From: Phialocephala subalpina
Taxonomy: Eukaryota; Ascomycota; Leotiomycetes; Helotiales; Mollisiaceae
NCBI GenBank assembly: GCA_900073065.1
Contig: FJOG01000011.1
Span: 636,882-700,881 of the forward strand
Direction of reading: 5' to 3'
DNA: 64,000 bases
The translations under genes and the position numbers were made by a program. The notes beneath the pieces are model-generated. The model did no database searches. It was not told the DNA's origin and was given only the letters and a program-made list of their open reading frames with translations. Below are positions 46,496 to 58,585 of this stretch, one piece after another (the stretch's first letter is position 1; every line of letters begins with the position of its first letter).

Positions 46496-49400
46496 ATGTC
46501 GGGCTCGCAGATCCATTCGGACACCTCTGGCCTGCGCCAACGATCCTGCAAACGAGTATCTTGCAAAGTCAAGCTCCCAAAAACAGCGGGGCAATCAAGT
46601 AACTGCTGCGACGGTGAGCTCTCCTCTCTGCCCGCCCCTCAAACCTTCTTTCTTAGTACTAATTTCAATCCGAATAGATAAATGTCTCGACGAACTCGCA
46701 CGTCGCGAGTGCAACTCCGAATGCGGCCATGATACCGCCTCAATTGAGAAGTCCGAATTACGAGGAGGTGAGGCGTCGAATGGCAGCAAGATGGCCTGCG
46801 AACAACACTGCAAGAAGACAAGAGATCAGTATGGTGCTATCCTGGAGAACCTGGGGTGTATTTGCAAGATTTTGTTGTCGTTGAATATCGAGTCTTGCTG
46901 TGTTATTCCGAGTCATGCATCGGTTCGCTCGAAAGGCTCTGCGAAGTCCGGTACTTCGAAGGTGTCTCAGAGAGATGATGGCTGTGGAAAGAAGAGTGGT
47001 TGTTGTGGTGGTGCGACTAAGGAAGTTGATATTGTCGATGACTGCTCCAAGGAGAGCTGCTGCGGTAAGGGCCTGGTCCCGAGTGCCACTGTGCCTGTGG
47101 TCGAGGACAATTGCAACAAAGGTTGTTGTGGAGAAATATCTGAGTGTCTCAAGAAAACAGCTGAGGATAACGCCACGTCCGAAATTGATCACCGCTCAAA
47201 GGAGAGTTGCTGCGGCAACGGTCCAGTCCAAGGTGTCACTGCGCCTGCTGTTGAGAACAATTGCAAGAAGGGTTGTTGTGGTGATGCTTTTGAGTCTCCC
47301 AAGACACACGATGAAGGGGCTGGTGCTAAAGTCGAGGACTGCTTCAAAGAGAGTCGCTGTAGGCAGAGCCCAACTCCGAAAGCCCCTACCGACACCACAT
47401 CAGCCGGAGACGACTCTTGCGGAGGAAGCTGTTGTGATGACTCTTCCGAAACAATCCAGGATGTGGTCTCTCCAGAAGTCATCCCCAAACGGGACGAATG
47501 CTCCAAGGCGAGCTGCTGTGGTCAGGGCCCTAGTCCAGGAATCTCTAAAGCTGCTATGCCCACAATCGATGATTGTTATAGGGACAGCTGCTGCGGTGAT
47601 CTTTCCAAGGGCGCCAAAAATAAGACCATCGACAACCACAGCTCCGAAGCTATTGATGATTACTCCGAGGAGAGTTGTTGTAGTAAAGGCCCAGCCCAGG
47701 CGGCCCCCAAGGACATTGCGCCGCCAGTCGATGAATGTTGCGAAGATAGCTGTTGCGCTAGCAGCAATGCGAGCATGGTTGCTAAGACCGCTTCACCAAG
47801 ACCAAGTAGTTGTGCCAAGGACAGCTGCTGTGGAAGTGGGGCTGGAAAAGTAGTTCTTGGGGGAACCCCAATACGGACAGATGATTGTGCTGGGAAAAGC
47901 TGTTGCAGCAAAGGTGCCTTGAAGCTCACCTCTGCTATCGAAGTCGCAGAGACGGACGATTGCTCCAAGGATGACTGCTGCACGAGCAAGTTGTCGAAGC
48001 AAGCAGCCATTTCGGATTGCGTCAAAGAGGTCGCCTCGGCTCCGACCAGTACCTCTCGAATCCTGGGAACCGACAGCATTGATATCGAGAAGGGTCTATT
48101 CCATGTTGAACATCTTATCCTGAGCATCTCAGGCATGACCTGCACCGGTTGTGAGAAGAAACTCTTCAGATCGCTTGATTCACTTCCCTCAATCTCAAAC
48201 ATCAAGACAAGTCTCGTTCTAGCTCAAGCAGAGTTCGACGTGAGCAGTACCAGCACCATCGACACCGTCAGTGTCATCAAGACCATCGAGAAAATGACAG
48301 GTTTCACCTGCTCGAAGATGACACAGTCTGGACAGGATCTAGACTTGATCGTGAACAACATGGCCGACTTCGCTAACAAAAGCGTTTTGCCACTTGGGGT
48401 CACAGATCTCGGTATCCTCAACAAGAACACAATCCGAGTCACCTACCATCCCAACATTGTAGGTGCAAGGGAGTTGCTAGCTGATCCAAGCTTCCGAGAA
48501 GCAGACCTTGCTCCTTATGCTGCCCGGCCCCTGATCGCTTCGGGCAGGGCTCATGTTCGCATGACGTTCTTCATGACCGTGCTGTCTGCCGTGTTGACCA
48601 TCCCGGTTCTGGTCCTTGCTTGGGCTCCGCTGCCAAAGCACGAGGTACTCTATGGAGCAATTTCACTCGTGCTTGCTACGACTGTTCAAGTTGCTATTGC
48701 AGGACCTTTCTACACTGCCGCTCTCAAAGCTCTCATCTTCTCACGAATGATAGAGATGGATCTGCTCATTGTTATTAGTACGACCACTGCATATGTCTAC
48801 TCCGTCATTGCGTACGCCTATCTCGCAGCTGGCAAGCCGTTATCAACGGGAGAATTCTTCGAGACTAGCACATTGCTCGTGACACTTATCATGGTTGGCC
48901 GTGCTGTTAGCGCTTTTGCCCGCCAAAGAGCCGTCGAATCAATTTCCATAGAGTCGCTACAAACGCCGACAGCTCTACTCGTCGATCCGAAGACCCACCA
49001 GGTGCAAGAGATCGATGCCCGTTTGCTCCAGTATCAGGACACTTTCAAAGTCTTACCAGACTCGTCCATTGTCACCGATGGCATGGTTGTCGCTGGGGAA
49101 TCAGACATCAACGAATCCATGATCACTGGCGAATCTAAACTTATCTTCAAAAGGCCAGGATCATCAGTAGTAGCTGGCTCAGTCAATCATTCTGGCACGC
49201 TTACTGTTCGACTCACTCGCCTCCCCGGCGAAAACACCATCCAAACCATCGGAAGCATGGTTGACGAAGCAAAATCCTCCAAACCTCGAATCCAACAAAT
49301 CGCCGACCGCGTCGCTGGCTATTTCGTCCCATCCATCCTCGCCATCACAGCCATAGTCTTTGTCATTTGGGTAGCAGTTGGCAAGGCAGTACGACACCAG

Positions 49401-50534
49401 GATGCTTCGACAACTTGCATTGTTGCTATGACATATGCTATTTCTGCTCTTATCGTTTCTTGTCCTTGCGCTATTGGGTTGGCGGTTCCGCTTGTAGTTG
49501 TTATTGCTGGTGGAGTTGCGGCGAAGCAGGGACTTATTTTCAAGTCTGCGGAGACGATTGAGATTGCGAGGAAGATTTCACATGTTGTGTTTGATAAAAC
49601 AGGTACGCTGACGCAGGGGAAGTTGTCTGTTGAGGTGGAGGAATATCCTACTGGACGGAAAGATGGACAGAGGCCGATGATTCTGGGATTGACGGCGCAT
49701 AGCAAGCATCCCGTATCCGTCGCTATTGCTTCTTACATGAAAGGGCTGGGAATCCAACCCGCGAAAGTCGACAAAGTCGTCTCAGTACCTGGCAAAGGTA
49801 TCGAAGCAACCTGGAATGGCCGTCTAATACGAGCTGGCAATCCATACTGGCTAGGTTTCGAAGTTTCGCCTGCGGTCCTCGAAGTCCTTTCTCACGGACT
49901 CACAGTATTCTGTATCTCCCTAGACGGAGCCCTTGTGGCAGTATTCGGACTCCAGGATCTAGTCCGTTCCGACGCGATGCAAACAATCTCCCAGCTGAAG
50001 AAACGCTCCATCGAAGTCTCTATTGTTAGCGGTGATAACGAGTCTGTTGTCAATTCCATCGCTTTCCAACTCGGGGTTCCGAACAGCCATGTAAGATCTA
50101 GACAAAATCCTGGTGATAAGCAGGAGTATATCAAGTCCCTCCTCTCATCTTCCTCCTCCAAGAAACACAAGAAACCGCTGGTGGTGTTCGTAGGAGATGG
50201 GACAAATGATGCAGTAGCTCTTGCTCAAGCCAGTATCGGTATACACATGAACGAAGGGACTGATATTGCTCAGAGTGCTTCGGATGTGGTTCTCATGCGT
50301 CCCTCACTTTCTGGAATTCTCACCCTCATCGATCTATCGAGAGCTTTTCATCGTCGGGTGGTATTCAACTTCACTTGGGCATTCGTCTACAACGTCTTTG
50401 CGATTCTGCTCGCTGCTGGGGCGTTCCCGCATGTGAGGATCGAGCCGGCGTATGCGGGGTTGGGGGAGATTGTTAGCGTCTTGCCTGTCATTTTTATTGC
50501 GGTGCAATTGAAATGGGTGAAGTTTAGCAAGTGA
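46496..50534 (+). CDS. crpA: Copper-type P1B-ATPase with Cys-rich N-terminal extension (CrpA/PCA1-like)
   Basis: Two exons (46496-46613, 46678-50534) encode 1324 residues. A 64-bp intron with GTGAGC donor and TACTAAT branch removes an in-frame start that would otherwise be chosen at 46614. Residues about 1-480 hold 16 CC dipeptides, mostly as (E/D)SCCGKG or KGCCGD units about 20-40 residues apart, plus one decayed unit (ESRCRQ). An HMA metal-binding domain follows with GMTCTGCEKK. The transporter core has the A-domain TGES, the metal-site helix SCPCAIGLAVP, the phosphorylation site DKTGTLTQGK, the SKHPV motif and the hinge GDGTNDAVAL. This is the architecture of fungal PCA1/Aspergillus CrpA pumps, which export copper (some also cadmium) at the plasma membrane and sequester metal through the Cys-rich tail. 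The symbol is by architecture. Confidence 0.93.
46660..48060 (+). repeat. CC-dipeptide repeat array in the copper ATPase extension
   Basis: About 15 degenerate units, each built around a Cys-Cys pair preceded by Ser or Gly and followed by Gly or Ser, with Asp/Lys-rich spacers. They are in frame and uninterrupted. One unit has lost the pair (ESRCRQ). Nucleotide similarity between some units (for example TGCTCCAAGG..AGCTGCTG) indicates internal duplication. Confidence 0.8.
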
Positions 50535-50805
50535 GGGGTTATTGGGTTGGCTTGAAGAGGGAGGCGCTGTTGAGATGGGTGACAGCCTGATAGCTCAAGG
50601 GAAAGTAGGGCTGAGTAGGTGAGAAGAGCAAGTTTAGGTAGTGGTTAGATGGCTTCTCGTATGTTATGCTTTTATGTCCTCTGAGAGATCAGTGTATACA
50701 GTTACTCGTTACTACCCAAATATACACGAATGCCATTACCTTATCTCCATATTATGTACATCCCTCCAACCTCCAACCACATCTTCACATACATCTCTCA
50801 CCCCT

Positions 50806-52760
50806 CTAAAAATTTGTCCCAATCAACCAAGCAACCAAATCGCTATCCTTCGGCAACTCAGGATAATCCATAGCGATAATACCAAACCTTTTTCTTCCAC
50901 CTTCCCTCTCCCCTCCTACACCGCTCCAATCAAAATTCCGTCTAGTCGTTACATTCATTCCTTGGACGAACTTTCCGATGAAGCCGCTGTGGGCGCCTAC
51001 GGCGATCCAGTGGGCTTCTGCTACTTCTCCTTTTTCCACCGGGTCGCCGACTGCGGAGGTGAAGTTCAGAAACCAGTGGTCGGGTTCAGAAGCAGCAGCT
51101 TTGGATAGCATGGCGGAGACGTAGGAGAATTTTGATTTGATGAGTTGGGCTAGGGGTTGGATTTCGGAGTACTGCCAGTGGTCTTGGAGTGTTACTCGAA
51201 CGCCGGCTGGTGTTATTAGGTTGCAGTCTGGATCGTTGTTCTTCCATGCACTTAAGTCGAGGCCGATTTGGGCTTCTATTGGAAGTTCGGGGTCGGGGTG
51301 GTAGCGGCGGAGGAGGACAGCTTTCCCTCGAGCCTCACCAAGTGTTGTGGTGAGGGCAGAGGTTATCCAGCGAGAGGTACCATCGGGGTAGAGAGGTGTG
51401 TTGGCGATGTGATTTGCGACTGCTTGGTAGAAGATGGTAGGTGTGTTGGTTGGGGATTGCGTGTTATCGTCGTTGTTTATTGATACAAAAACTGTTTCTG
51501 TGGGAGTTGGGCAGTGGGGATGCGTAAGGAAGAAGGTGAAAACCTGTCTTGTATTAGTACTTCCTCGCGTAAAATAGAAGAGGAAAAAGGACGCACCTCT
51601 TGCATAACATCGTCGAACTTCAGATACGTCGGGAAGTTTATGGGCATGCCACCATGGTACATGTACAGTTGTCCATCAGCATGCACCCTGCATCTGAGAT
51701 CTAAGAACCGCAATCCAGCTTCCATCTGTTTCGTAACACTCAGATACTGGGTCCTGACGAACGGGACGTTACTCCTCGCGCACGTATCATGCGTCCCTGG
51801 AACGGTGATGTCTGAGAGAAGAGCGTCGTCTGAAATCCCTCCCATCCAAGAACTTAGCGAGAAGTCCAATAGAGGTCTCGAAAACCACTTTAAATTCATA
51901 GACTCATTATTGGCGTTGAAGATGCAATTTATTCTTCCGTTCAAGACAGATAGTTGAGGAGGAGAAGTGGAGGTTTGACCCGCAACAGCTTCATGCGGTT
52001 CCCACTTCCCGTCTTTATACTCGCTGATGAAAATGGTGTGGCTTTCATCCTCAGGTCCATCTTCTTGGAAAGCGAGGAAAGCACTATCTCCATAGCTCGT
52101 TGCCGAAACCCCAGATGCAGCTCGTCCTTCACTGATATCAGAGCTTGAGTTCCAGATATTGGAAGGGACATCGTAAGAAAAACCTAGGATTTCTCGAGAG
52201 CCGTCGTTGGAGCCACAAAGGACGTGAAGAGTGCTGTTGAGGACGAAGAGAGCGGGGATACCGGTTACTTGTTTGATGCCGGAAACTTCTTGTATGGGAG
52301 ACCAGGTGGTGGTTTCGTCTTGTGGATTTACAGCCCAGATTGAGTAGTAGAGGTTCGAGTCTTGGAGGAAGACTAGAAACAGTTTGTTGTGGAAGGCTAC
52401 GAATGCGGGGGTGGAGTGAGAGATGAATCCTGCTCTTGGGTCGAGGATTGCTGGTGTTGTCCACAGTTGATCAACATCGCTGAAGACGTAATGTGCCATT
52501 TCTCCGTTGTCTCTGACGATGATGGCGTGGAGTTGTCCTGAAAGCTCGGCCATGACTGGGATTCCTTGGTCGGGGAACTTGAGTCGAGGTTGGAAGGTGT
52601 TGTTGTCTCCTATTGCATACCAGAGATCTCCGGCTGGATCGCTCCATAGACACCAAAGCTCTCCATGGTGAGTTGCTAGAGCTGGGACGGATGGGGTTTG
52701 TCCATCAGAGCCTTCTTGGACGAGGCCACTGTCGTTGAGTCCTCTTGGTATCCAGGACAT
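50806..52760 (-). CDS. PI-PLC X-domain protein with N-terminal beta-propeller-like half
   Basis: Two exons (51597-52760, 50806-51543) give 633 residues; the 53-bp intron has a GTGCGT donor. The N-terminal about 310 residues are repetitive beta-rich blades of about 50 residues with recurring LHAII/LYYSIW and W-x-x-P/DG patterns, resembling fungal lectin or sialidase-like propellers. The C-terminal half starts at SSWMGGISDDALLSDITVPG. The X-box motif TVPGTHDTCA gives the first catalytic His and RFLDLRCR the metal/substrate Arg/Asp region. YMYHGG supplies the second His, as in bacterial-type PI-specific phospholipase C. A C-terminal helix-strand region ends in WLIGTNF. No signal peptide is seen from ATG 52760. 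An upstream extension of the frame to 52943 is hydrophobic and could be a leader, but its start context is poorer. Confidence 0.88.
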
Positions 52761-53224
52761 GGTGAGTGGCGAATCGTAAAGTTGAAATAGGTAAAAGGAA
52801 CAAAGCAGGTCAACTTTGAATGACAATAGCTGAGCCTTATCAGGACAATATGTATAGTGGCAATAGAAACTACACCTAGAGTCAGTCGAAAGTAGGTACA
52901 AAGCAAGCAGTATGAAATCACGTGGAGCTCGAGGGATCACCAATTGTAAGACTCACGATGCCTAGCACCAAGACTTGTTTCACCTTCTACCAATTGAACA
53001 CAGGCTAGTCGATTGAGATGCAAAGATATGTACAAGGTACTGCGTAGCGTGGATGTCGACGTCAACAAAGGGGAAACGAGGAGGACTGCCAAGCTTTTAT
53101 GTCTCAGCCAGCGCTAGCTGAAACGAGACTGGCTTCAAGCCCAAGCTTCAGCTCCGATAAGATAACAAACATCTCCACTTTCATCTTGAAGCTTCGAGCT
53201 CGACCAAAGCAGCAGCAAGCAAGC

Positions 53225-53901
53225 ATGTCTTCCAAGCAGCTCCTAATAACTTCTGGTGCCGGCATAGGTGTGCTGTCCGCGCTGTATATATACGGCAGAA
53301 CTGTAGGCTTCAAATCAACACACGAAATCGTCTCCGAGACTCCTCTCCCAGCATCAACAACGCGCGAGGCGGCGATTGCGTTGCTGCATGACCATACGAC
53401 ATTTCAGAATTTGCAGCCTCTTGTTATAGGTACTCCCCAAATCTCCTTGTGCGCTGGGACACTCTTCGCAGGAGATCTGCTGACAGAAGAGCAGACAATA
53501 AGATCATCCCCCCTCCTCCATCGACCTCCTACCTAGTCACAGAATCCACCTCCCTCTCCTCTTCTTCCAACGGCACACCAGTCGAATACCGCCAAGTCAC
53601 AATATCCGTTCCCATGGGCCCTTTCTCTAGCACGGTCATTTCGAGATCTGCGACTATAGATACAGAGGATGGAGTTATTGTTTTCTTTCAGGCTCCGATG
53701 GGTATGTATGGTAAAAATCAATTTCGAGTTGTGAAGGATGGGCAGGGGAAGGGGTTGGTGTTGAGGGAAGAGGCGAAGTTGACGGGGTACTCGGTTTTGA
53801 TGCCTTTTGTGCTAGGAACGGAGGAGAAGAATCATGGGGAGCAGAGGAGGAAAGTTGGGAGGGAGTTGAAGCGGAGAGCTGAGGCTGCTGGAGGGAAGTA
53901 G
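53225..53901 (+). CDS. Small SRPBCC-like protein with N-terminal membrane anchor
   Basis: Two exons (53225-53429, 53492-53901) join in frame to 204 residues. The first about 25 residues (LLITSGAGIGVLSALYIYGR) form a hydrophobic anchor or leader. Next comes a domain with HDHTTFQNLQPLV, a beta-sheet region (VEYRQVTISVPMGPFSS), APMGMYGKNQFRV, and a C-terminal amphipathic helix ending KRRAEAAGGK. The pattern resembles START/SRPBCC-fold fungal proteins of unknown function. The acceptor GAAGAG is the only one that preserves the downstream frame and is weak. The gene is divergent from the PI-PLC gene, sharing a promoter region of about 460 bp. Confidence 0.7.
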
Positions 53902-56683
53902 GATGGTGAAGGAGCTGCTTTCCCAATTGGAAGTGCTATCACGACGCCGATATATGAGGAGATGACAAAAACAGTTTGATGGAGACAGGACTGTTAAGGT
54001 ATTTTTACTTTGTTGACGATATATGATATCAGATATGGCTGGGGTAGAGATAGTCGGCATACACTCCACTCCATATTTTGAACTGAGGATAGGAACTCCT
54101 AAACCCATTTACCAATTGAGCACGCTATACATGATGGCCTGGAGTTATGGAGAATGATATTTTTGAAGACAGCCCGAGATCATTTAGTTCCTTTTATTAG
54201 GGACATATGGAGTTTCGGTATTGATGTCAAGTCATCAGATTGGGGGCAAGTAGGCGGCTATGTGCTCGAGCTGGATGGGAAAGCAAGCACAAGGAACACA
54301 CGGACAATTGGGAGAATAATGGTGCAATGACACGCGTACTCCCCTCATGTTCATGTTGCTCGTCTAATAGAAGAGGTTCCACGGATCACGTAACGAAAAC
54401 CTTCTCAGGCCAGGTTCGACAACTTCGCACAATTGTCTCTCCCCCGAGTCTTCACCGCCGTCATGCCACGCGGAGGTCTCACCCGGCCCGTATGTGTGGC
54501 TTCGGACTGCCAGCTGGCACTTCTCGGTCTCGGTAGCTGAAATAAGACATCCTCTTACTGGTCCCGGCTCTCCATCAAAAATTCAAAAATGTCTTGCTGC
54601 GCCTTAAAGCCTCACTTTAGGTCGAAGCTTGAGACATGGACACGATGACGATCTAATACAATTGGGTTTGGAGAAGACCCTGAGATGGTGGCGGACGCAG
54701 GAGAGGAGTTTTGACTTCATGATCAATATGTTGTCTGAGGATGGGAAGGAGCCTTCTTTTTTGCCTCGTTGCCTCGTTGGGGTTTGGTAATGGTTGTGGT
54801 TGGAGAAAGGAGGGAGAAGTGCGTTTCAAAAACACGAGGTACACACACCGCGGACTCGAAAAGAGGTTGATATGCGCCACTTGACAGGGTGCTGGCTCTT
54901 GGGTTACTGATGTCCGGAGTCTTGGGATTGGATCTCAAGTCTGGAAGATGCAGAATGTATGCAGAGATCAGCAGCACAGAGTATTTCCGCGCTCTCTCAG
55001 GAGTTTTAACCTCTTGGCTGTCAATCAAACACACATCGTTCTGCAACCTTTCGGGAAATAAGTTGGAGCGATTGGAGACCCCTTCGGTGGCGTTGAGGCA
55101 AACATTTCGAAGCCCAATCGAAGGAAAGCATCAGAAGCTCTGACCATGGAAAGACGGCACAAAAACATAAAATCCCTGCATAATATCCCAAAATAGATCA
55201 TGACACCCTGCATAAAGCTCCCCGCTTGTGCAAGCCCGCTTTCATTCTGCTGATCGCTCCCTCTCCAGACTTCGAGGACGGCAAAGATCTGGATGAGGCT
55301 GTTGATTTACGTTTCATGTTCAGTGTATTTGGAGATCTTTGGATATTTCCTGGATTTTTTGGGATGGAAGAGAGGAATGCCATCTTGGTTTTCCATGCTA
55401 TTTGCATAAATGGCCATGACGTAGACACAGATAAGCTTTTGACTCGGTTCGATAAGAGCAAGGTGAGGGAACAGGGAAGTTGTCGAATGTGGTGGCTGGA
55501 AGCCGAGTGATTTTTTTTTTGCTGAGGCTCGTTATCCGGAAAACCGGACAACGCGAAGAACGAACAGTGGGGATTTATTTATGTGTTTCATGTGCATCGT
55601 ATTGACTGACGATGAGGCTATCATGAACAGAATGATGATGGTATGATGCCATGATTGGCTGGAAAGAACACGAACTGAACGTGAAGATACGTGGGCATTG
55701 AGTAAGCTGGTTGGGTGGCCTGATGAGCTGCGGGGATGCTGACGGGAAACAAGATGCGTATGCAGTACAAGGATTGATGAGAGGTTCGGCCGGAAGGTGC
55801 CACAGAAAAAAAGTGTCAACCAGCAGGTTCAAGATATAAAGGTTTTCGGATAACGAACTTTATGAAGCGCCTTGGCTGCATAGCAATGAATTGCTCAACG
55901 CCAAACTTTTGCGTGAAGATGCAAGTTCTCGAGTACCAGTGCTGCATGGACTGATGATCGCGCTTCTTGCGCGGCGACAGCGTGAAAATTAGTCGCATAT
56001 CTAGATAATGGTTCCCAGTCCCGAGAGCATGTGTTGGTTGATACTAAAGACGCTCTCCACTTGGACGTGCGTACCTGTTTTCTCGTATTCAACCTTTTGC
56101 TTCAAATAGAAGAAACACGCACTGTTTCCTTCAGAGACATGCTCATACAATACAACACATCATTGATTAAAACCCTTCGTTTTGGCCATTGTCCCCCGAG
56201 ACATCGAACATTCGTTTACAGGAAAAGAGAACAGAAAGTTGGATATTAGTACTTCATTATTGTTGTAAGTACAAGGTTTCTTCGATATTGTTGTGTTCCA
56301 AGCTTCGAGGTGGAATTGAGGCAGAGGACAGTGGGGTCGAGATTCACGAAGAGGCGAATTGATGGCCCATGCTTTCTGCATGGGCTGCTGCCGACATGAC
56401 ATGAACCCTTGCCCTTCCCTCTTTCCTCCTGCACGCAAACACGATCTTACCCAGCCTCTCTTTCAAAACGAGGTCGGATTCGTTCGTCGTCCACAAAACC
56501 CCAACTCTCACCCCAATTGACTGCTTGTCACCACCTGCATGTTCTTGCAGCCAGCACACTCTGCTCACAATTCGTTGATTCGTGGATTCAGCTGGCCTTG
56601 CTATAACAGCTGCTCCACCGACATTCCCTCAACCACTCAACTTCTCAAGCATATTCTAGACCAAGGATTCCTTGGCCACATTC
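53902..56683. other. Long intergenic region, no supported gene
   Basis: About 2.8 kb. Frames of 60-117 codons at 54240-54536 (+), 54723-55046 (-), 55198-55551 (-) and 55226-55510 (+) overlap in opposite strands and have no domain or good splice signals. No inverted-repeat element was found by eye. Confidence 0.4.
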
Positions 56684-58585
56684 ATGGGACCCAAGATGAT
56701 TTCAGCTAATGTCGATAAGAATGCGGATCCCGAAAAGCAGCTCTTGAGTTCTACATCTCTTCCAACATCACACCCCGAGCCTCGATCGAACGAAGCCGGC
56801 AAGAGGTCTATCACTATGGCAAGAATACAACGGCTCTCTGTGAGCTTGCTCTTGCTCGTCGCCTTGATCATCACCTTCGTTTCAGCCTCACGGAATCATG
56901 CTTCGCGGAACCAGATCTCTGCAGACGAGCGGGCGAAATTCCAAGAGCTACTCAACTCTGTCGAGCCATCCTCACTCCACGATGTCCTACACGAGCACCT
57001 GGCAGAGAAGTACCAGCATGGCGTATATCAGGAGGATAGGGCAGCCATGGAAGTGGTACATCAATCGAATGCAGAGGCCGCACATAGCTTGCTGGAGCTG
57101 GCGAAAAGACAGACGAGCAATTCTACCACGAGCACACCACCTTCCAGTACGGATACGCCAACAACCACACCAACTACGTCTGCTACCACTGCTCCTACAA
57201 CTTCAGATTCAACCTCTGCACAAACCTCTGCCACTGCGACCCCAACTACTTCACAAACTCCAACTCAGTCACAGACGTCTCAATCGCAGTCACAGGTCAC
57301 CCAAGACCAATCTTCTACTCAACAAACATCAGCTCAGTCAACCACACCAGTTCAATCGAGTTCCACCAGTCCATCCACGGCTGAGTCGACCCCATCAACG
57401 ACTCCACAATCATCTACTAATGGTACGTTCAGAGGCGGCCCAGCTGCCTATCCCTTTGCTCTTCCTTTAGTCTCTCCTTCAACGTCGGCGTATGCTGTTC
57501 TGAACAGTAGTTCCATGTATTCGACTTCATCGTCGGCGTATGGTATTCAGAGCAGCAGCGTATTGACGTCTAGTCTTTCGGCGTATGGGTTCCAAGCATC
57601 GAGCAGCTCGGTATCGACCCTCGCGGGGTATATGTTCGAAACTCCTAGAAGCAATGTGTCGACCTCCCCGGTCTACACGTTCCAAGCTCCTAGCAGCGTC
57701 GTATATACGATACTTTCAGCATACTCGCCTCCGAACACCGGCAGCCTCGTTTATTCAAAGGCACCGCCTCCTCCATATGCTACTGCTCCTGCTCCTCCAT
57801 CTTCTTATTTGCAAAACACTAGCACTTCTTCCAATTTTTCTATGCGTTCTGCCAATACAAGTTCTATACTTCCTTATGTACCGATAACGAGCTCAACCGC
57901 CGCGAACATGAGTACACCTCTTCCATATATTCCGACGGCGAGCTTGACCATCACAAATACGAGCACTCCTCTTCCTTGTATACCGATGACGAGCTCGATT
58001 CCTGTTTCTACTAGTTGCACTTATACGTCTCCAATAAATTCCACAAATTCTACTGTTGCATCTTTTTCAGGTTATGCTTTTAACAATTCTACTTCAGGCG
58101 CGTCTACTCCCTCCTCCTCTTCCACAGGCTCTCCCTCTCCTGTATCCTCTTCCGAGAGGTCCTCCAATGTAGCTTCTACCACGAGCCGTTCTTCCTCTCG
58201 AGCCGTTTCTTCCACGAGCCGAGGTCAATCATCCTCTTCCTCGATTCCGTCATCTTCGTCCTCGAGACAAGTTACATCTTCTAATAGTCCTACAGGAGCA
58301 GGTACCACACCAACATCTGGCACCCCGACGACGAATGGGAAGAGCTCTACTCAAGCCAAAGGCTCTGTCACTCAACAAACAATTTACACTACGACTTTGG
58401 CCGGAGGGGCCGTGAGCACCGTCACCAGCATCACCGTCGTTCCAGCGGATCAAGTAGATGCAACAGGCACCTCAACCAAGACTGGCAACAGCGCAAGTCT
58501 GCAGACCAACGGTGCCAGTCCCATGGGTATGGGCCTTGGCGGTGTATTGGGAGCTGTGGGGCTCGTTGTCATCGGGGCTTTATAA
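56684..58585 (+). CDS. Ser/Thr-rich GPI-type cell-wall protein
   Basis: A single exon of 633 residues. A hydrophobic segment (LSVSLLLLVALIITFVSAS) lies about 50 residues in. Starting at the internal ATG 56816 (MARIQRLS) would make it a classical signal peptide, and I consider that start equally likely. A helical region (residues about 75-145) is followed by some 450 residues rich in Ser, Thr and Pro, with repeats of the type SAYG(I/F)QSS and TSSSTPLPYIP, suited to heavy O-glycosylation. The C-terminus has a small-residue site (NGASPMGMG) and a terminal hydrophobic stretch LGAVGLVVIGAL, as for GPI attachment. A TTTLAGGAVSTVTSITVVP segment before it is common in fungal wall proteins. Role unknown. 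Confidence 0.8.
   Translation: MGPKMISANVDKNADPEKQLLSSTSLPTSHPEPRSNEAGKRSITMARIQRLSVSLLLLVALIITFVSASRNHASRNQISADERAKFQELLNSVEPSSLHDVLHEHLAEKYQHGVYQEDRAAMEVVHQSNAEAAHSLLELAKRQTSNSTTSTPPSSTDTPTTTPTTSATTAPTTSDSTSAQTSATATPTTSQTPTQSQTSQSQSQVTQDQSSTQQTSAQSTTPVQSSSTSPSTAESTPSTTPQSSTNGTFRGGPAAYPFALPLVSPSTSAYAVLNSSSMYSTSSSAYGIQSSSVLTSSLSAYGFQASSSSVSTLAGYMFETPRSNVSTSPVYTFQAPSSVVYTILSAYSPPNTGSLVYSKAPPPPYATAPAPPSSYLQNTSTSSNFSMRSANTSSILPYVPITSSTAANMSTPLPYIPTASLTITNTSTPLPCIPMTSSIPVSTSCTYTSPINSTNSTVASFSGYAFNNSTSGASTPSSSSTGSPSPVSSSERSSNVASTTSRSSSRAVSSTSRGQSSSSSIPSSSSSRQVTSSNSPTGAGTTPTSGTPTTNGKSSTQAKGSVTQQTIYTTTLAGGAVSTVTSITVVPADQVDATGTSTKTGNSASLQTNGASPMGMGLGGVLGAVGLVVIGAL

Noticed and set aside
46900..47853. 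317-codon plus frame and several minus frames in the Cys-repeat region
   Set aside because: Shadow frames of the copper ATPase extension; the repeat composition keeps alternative frames open.
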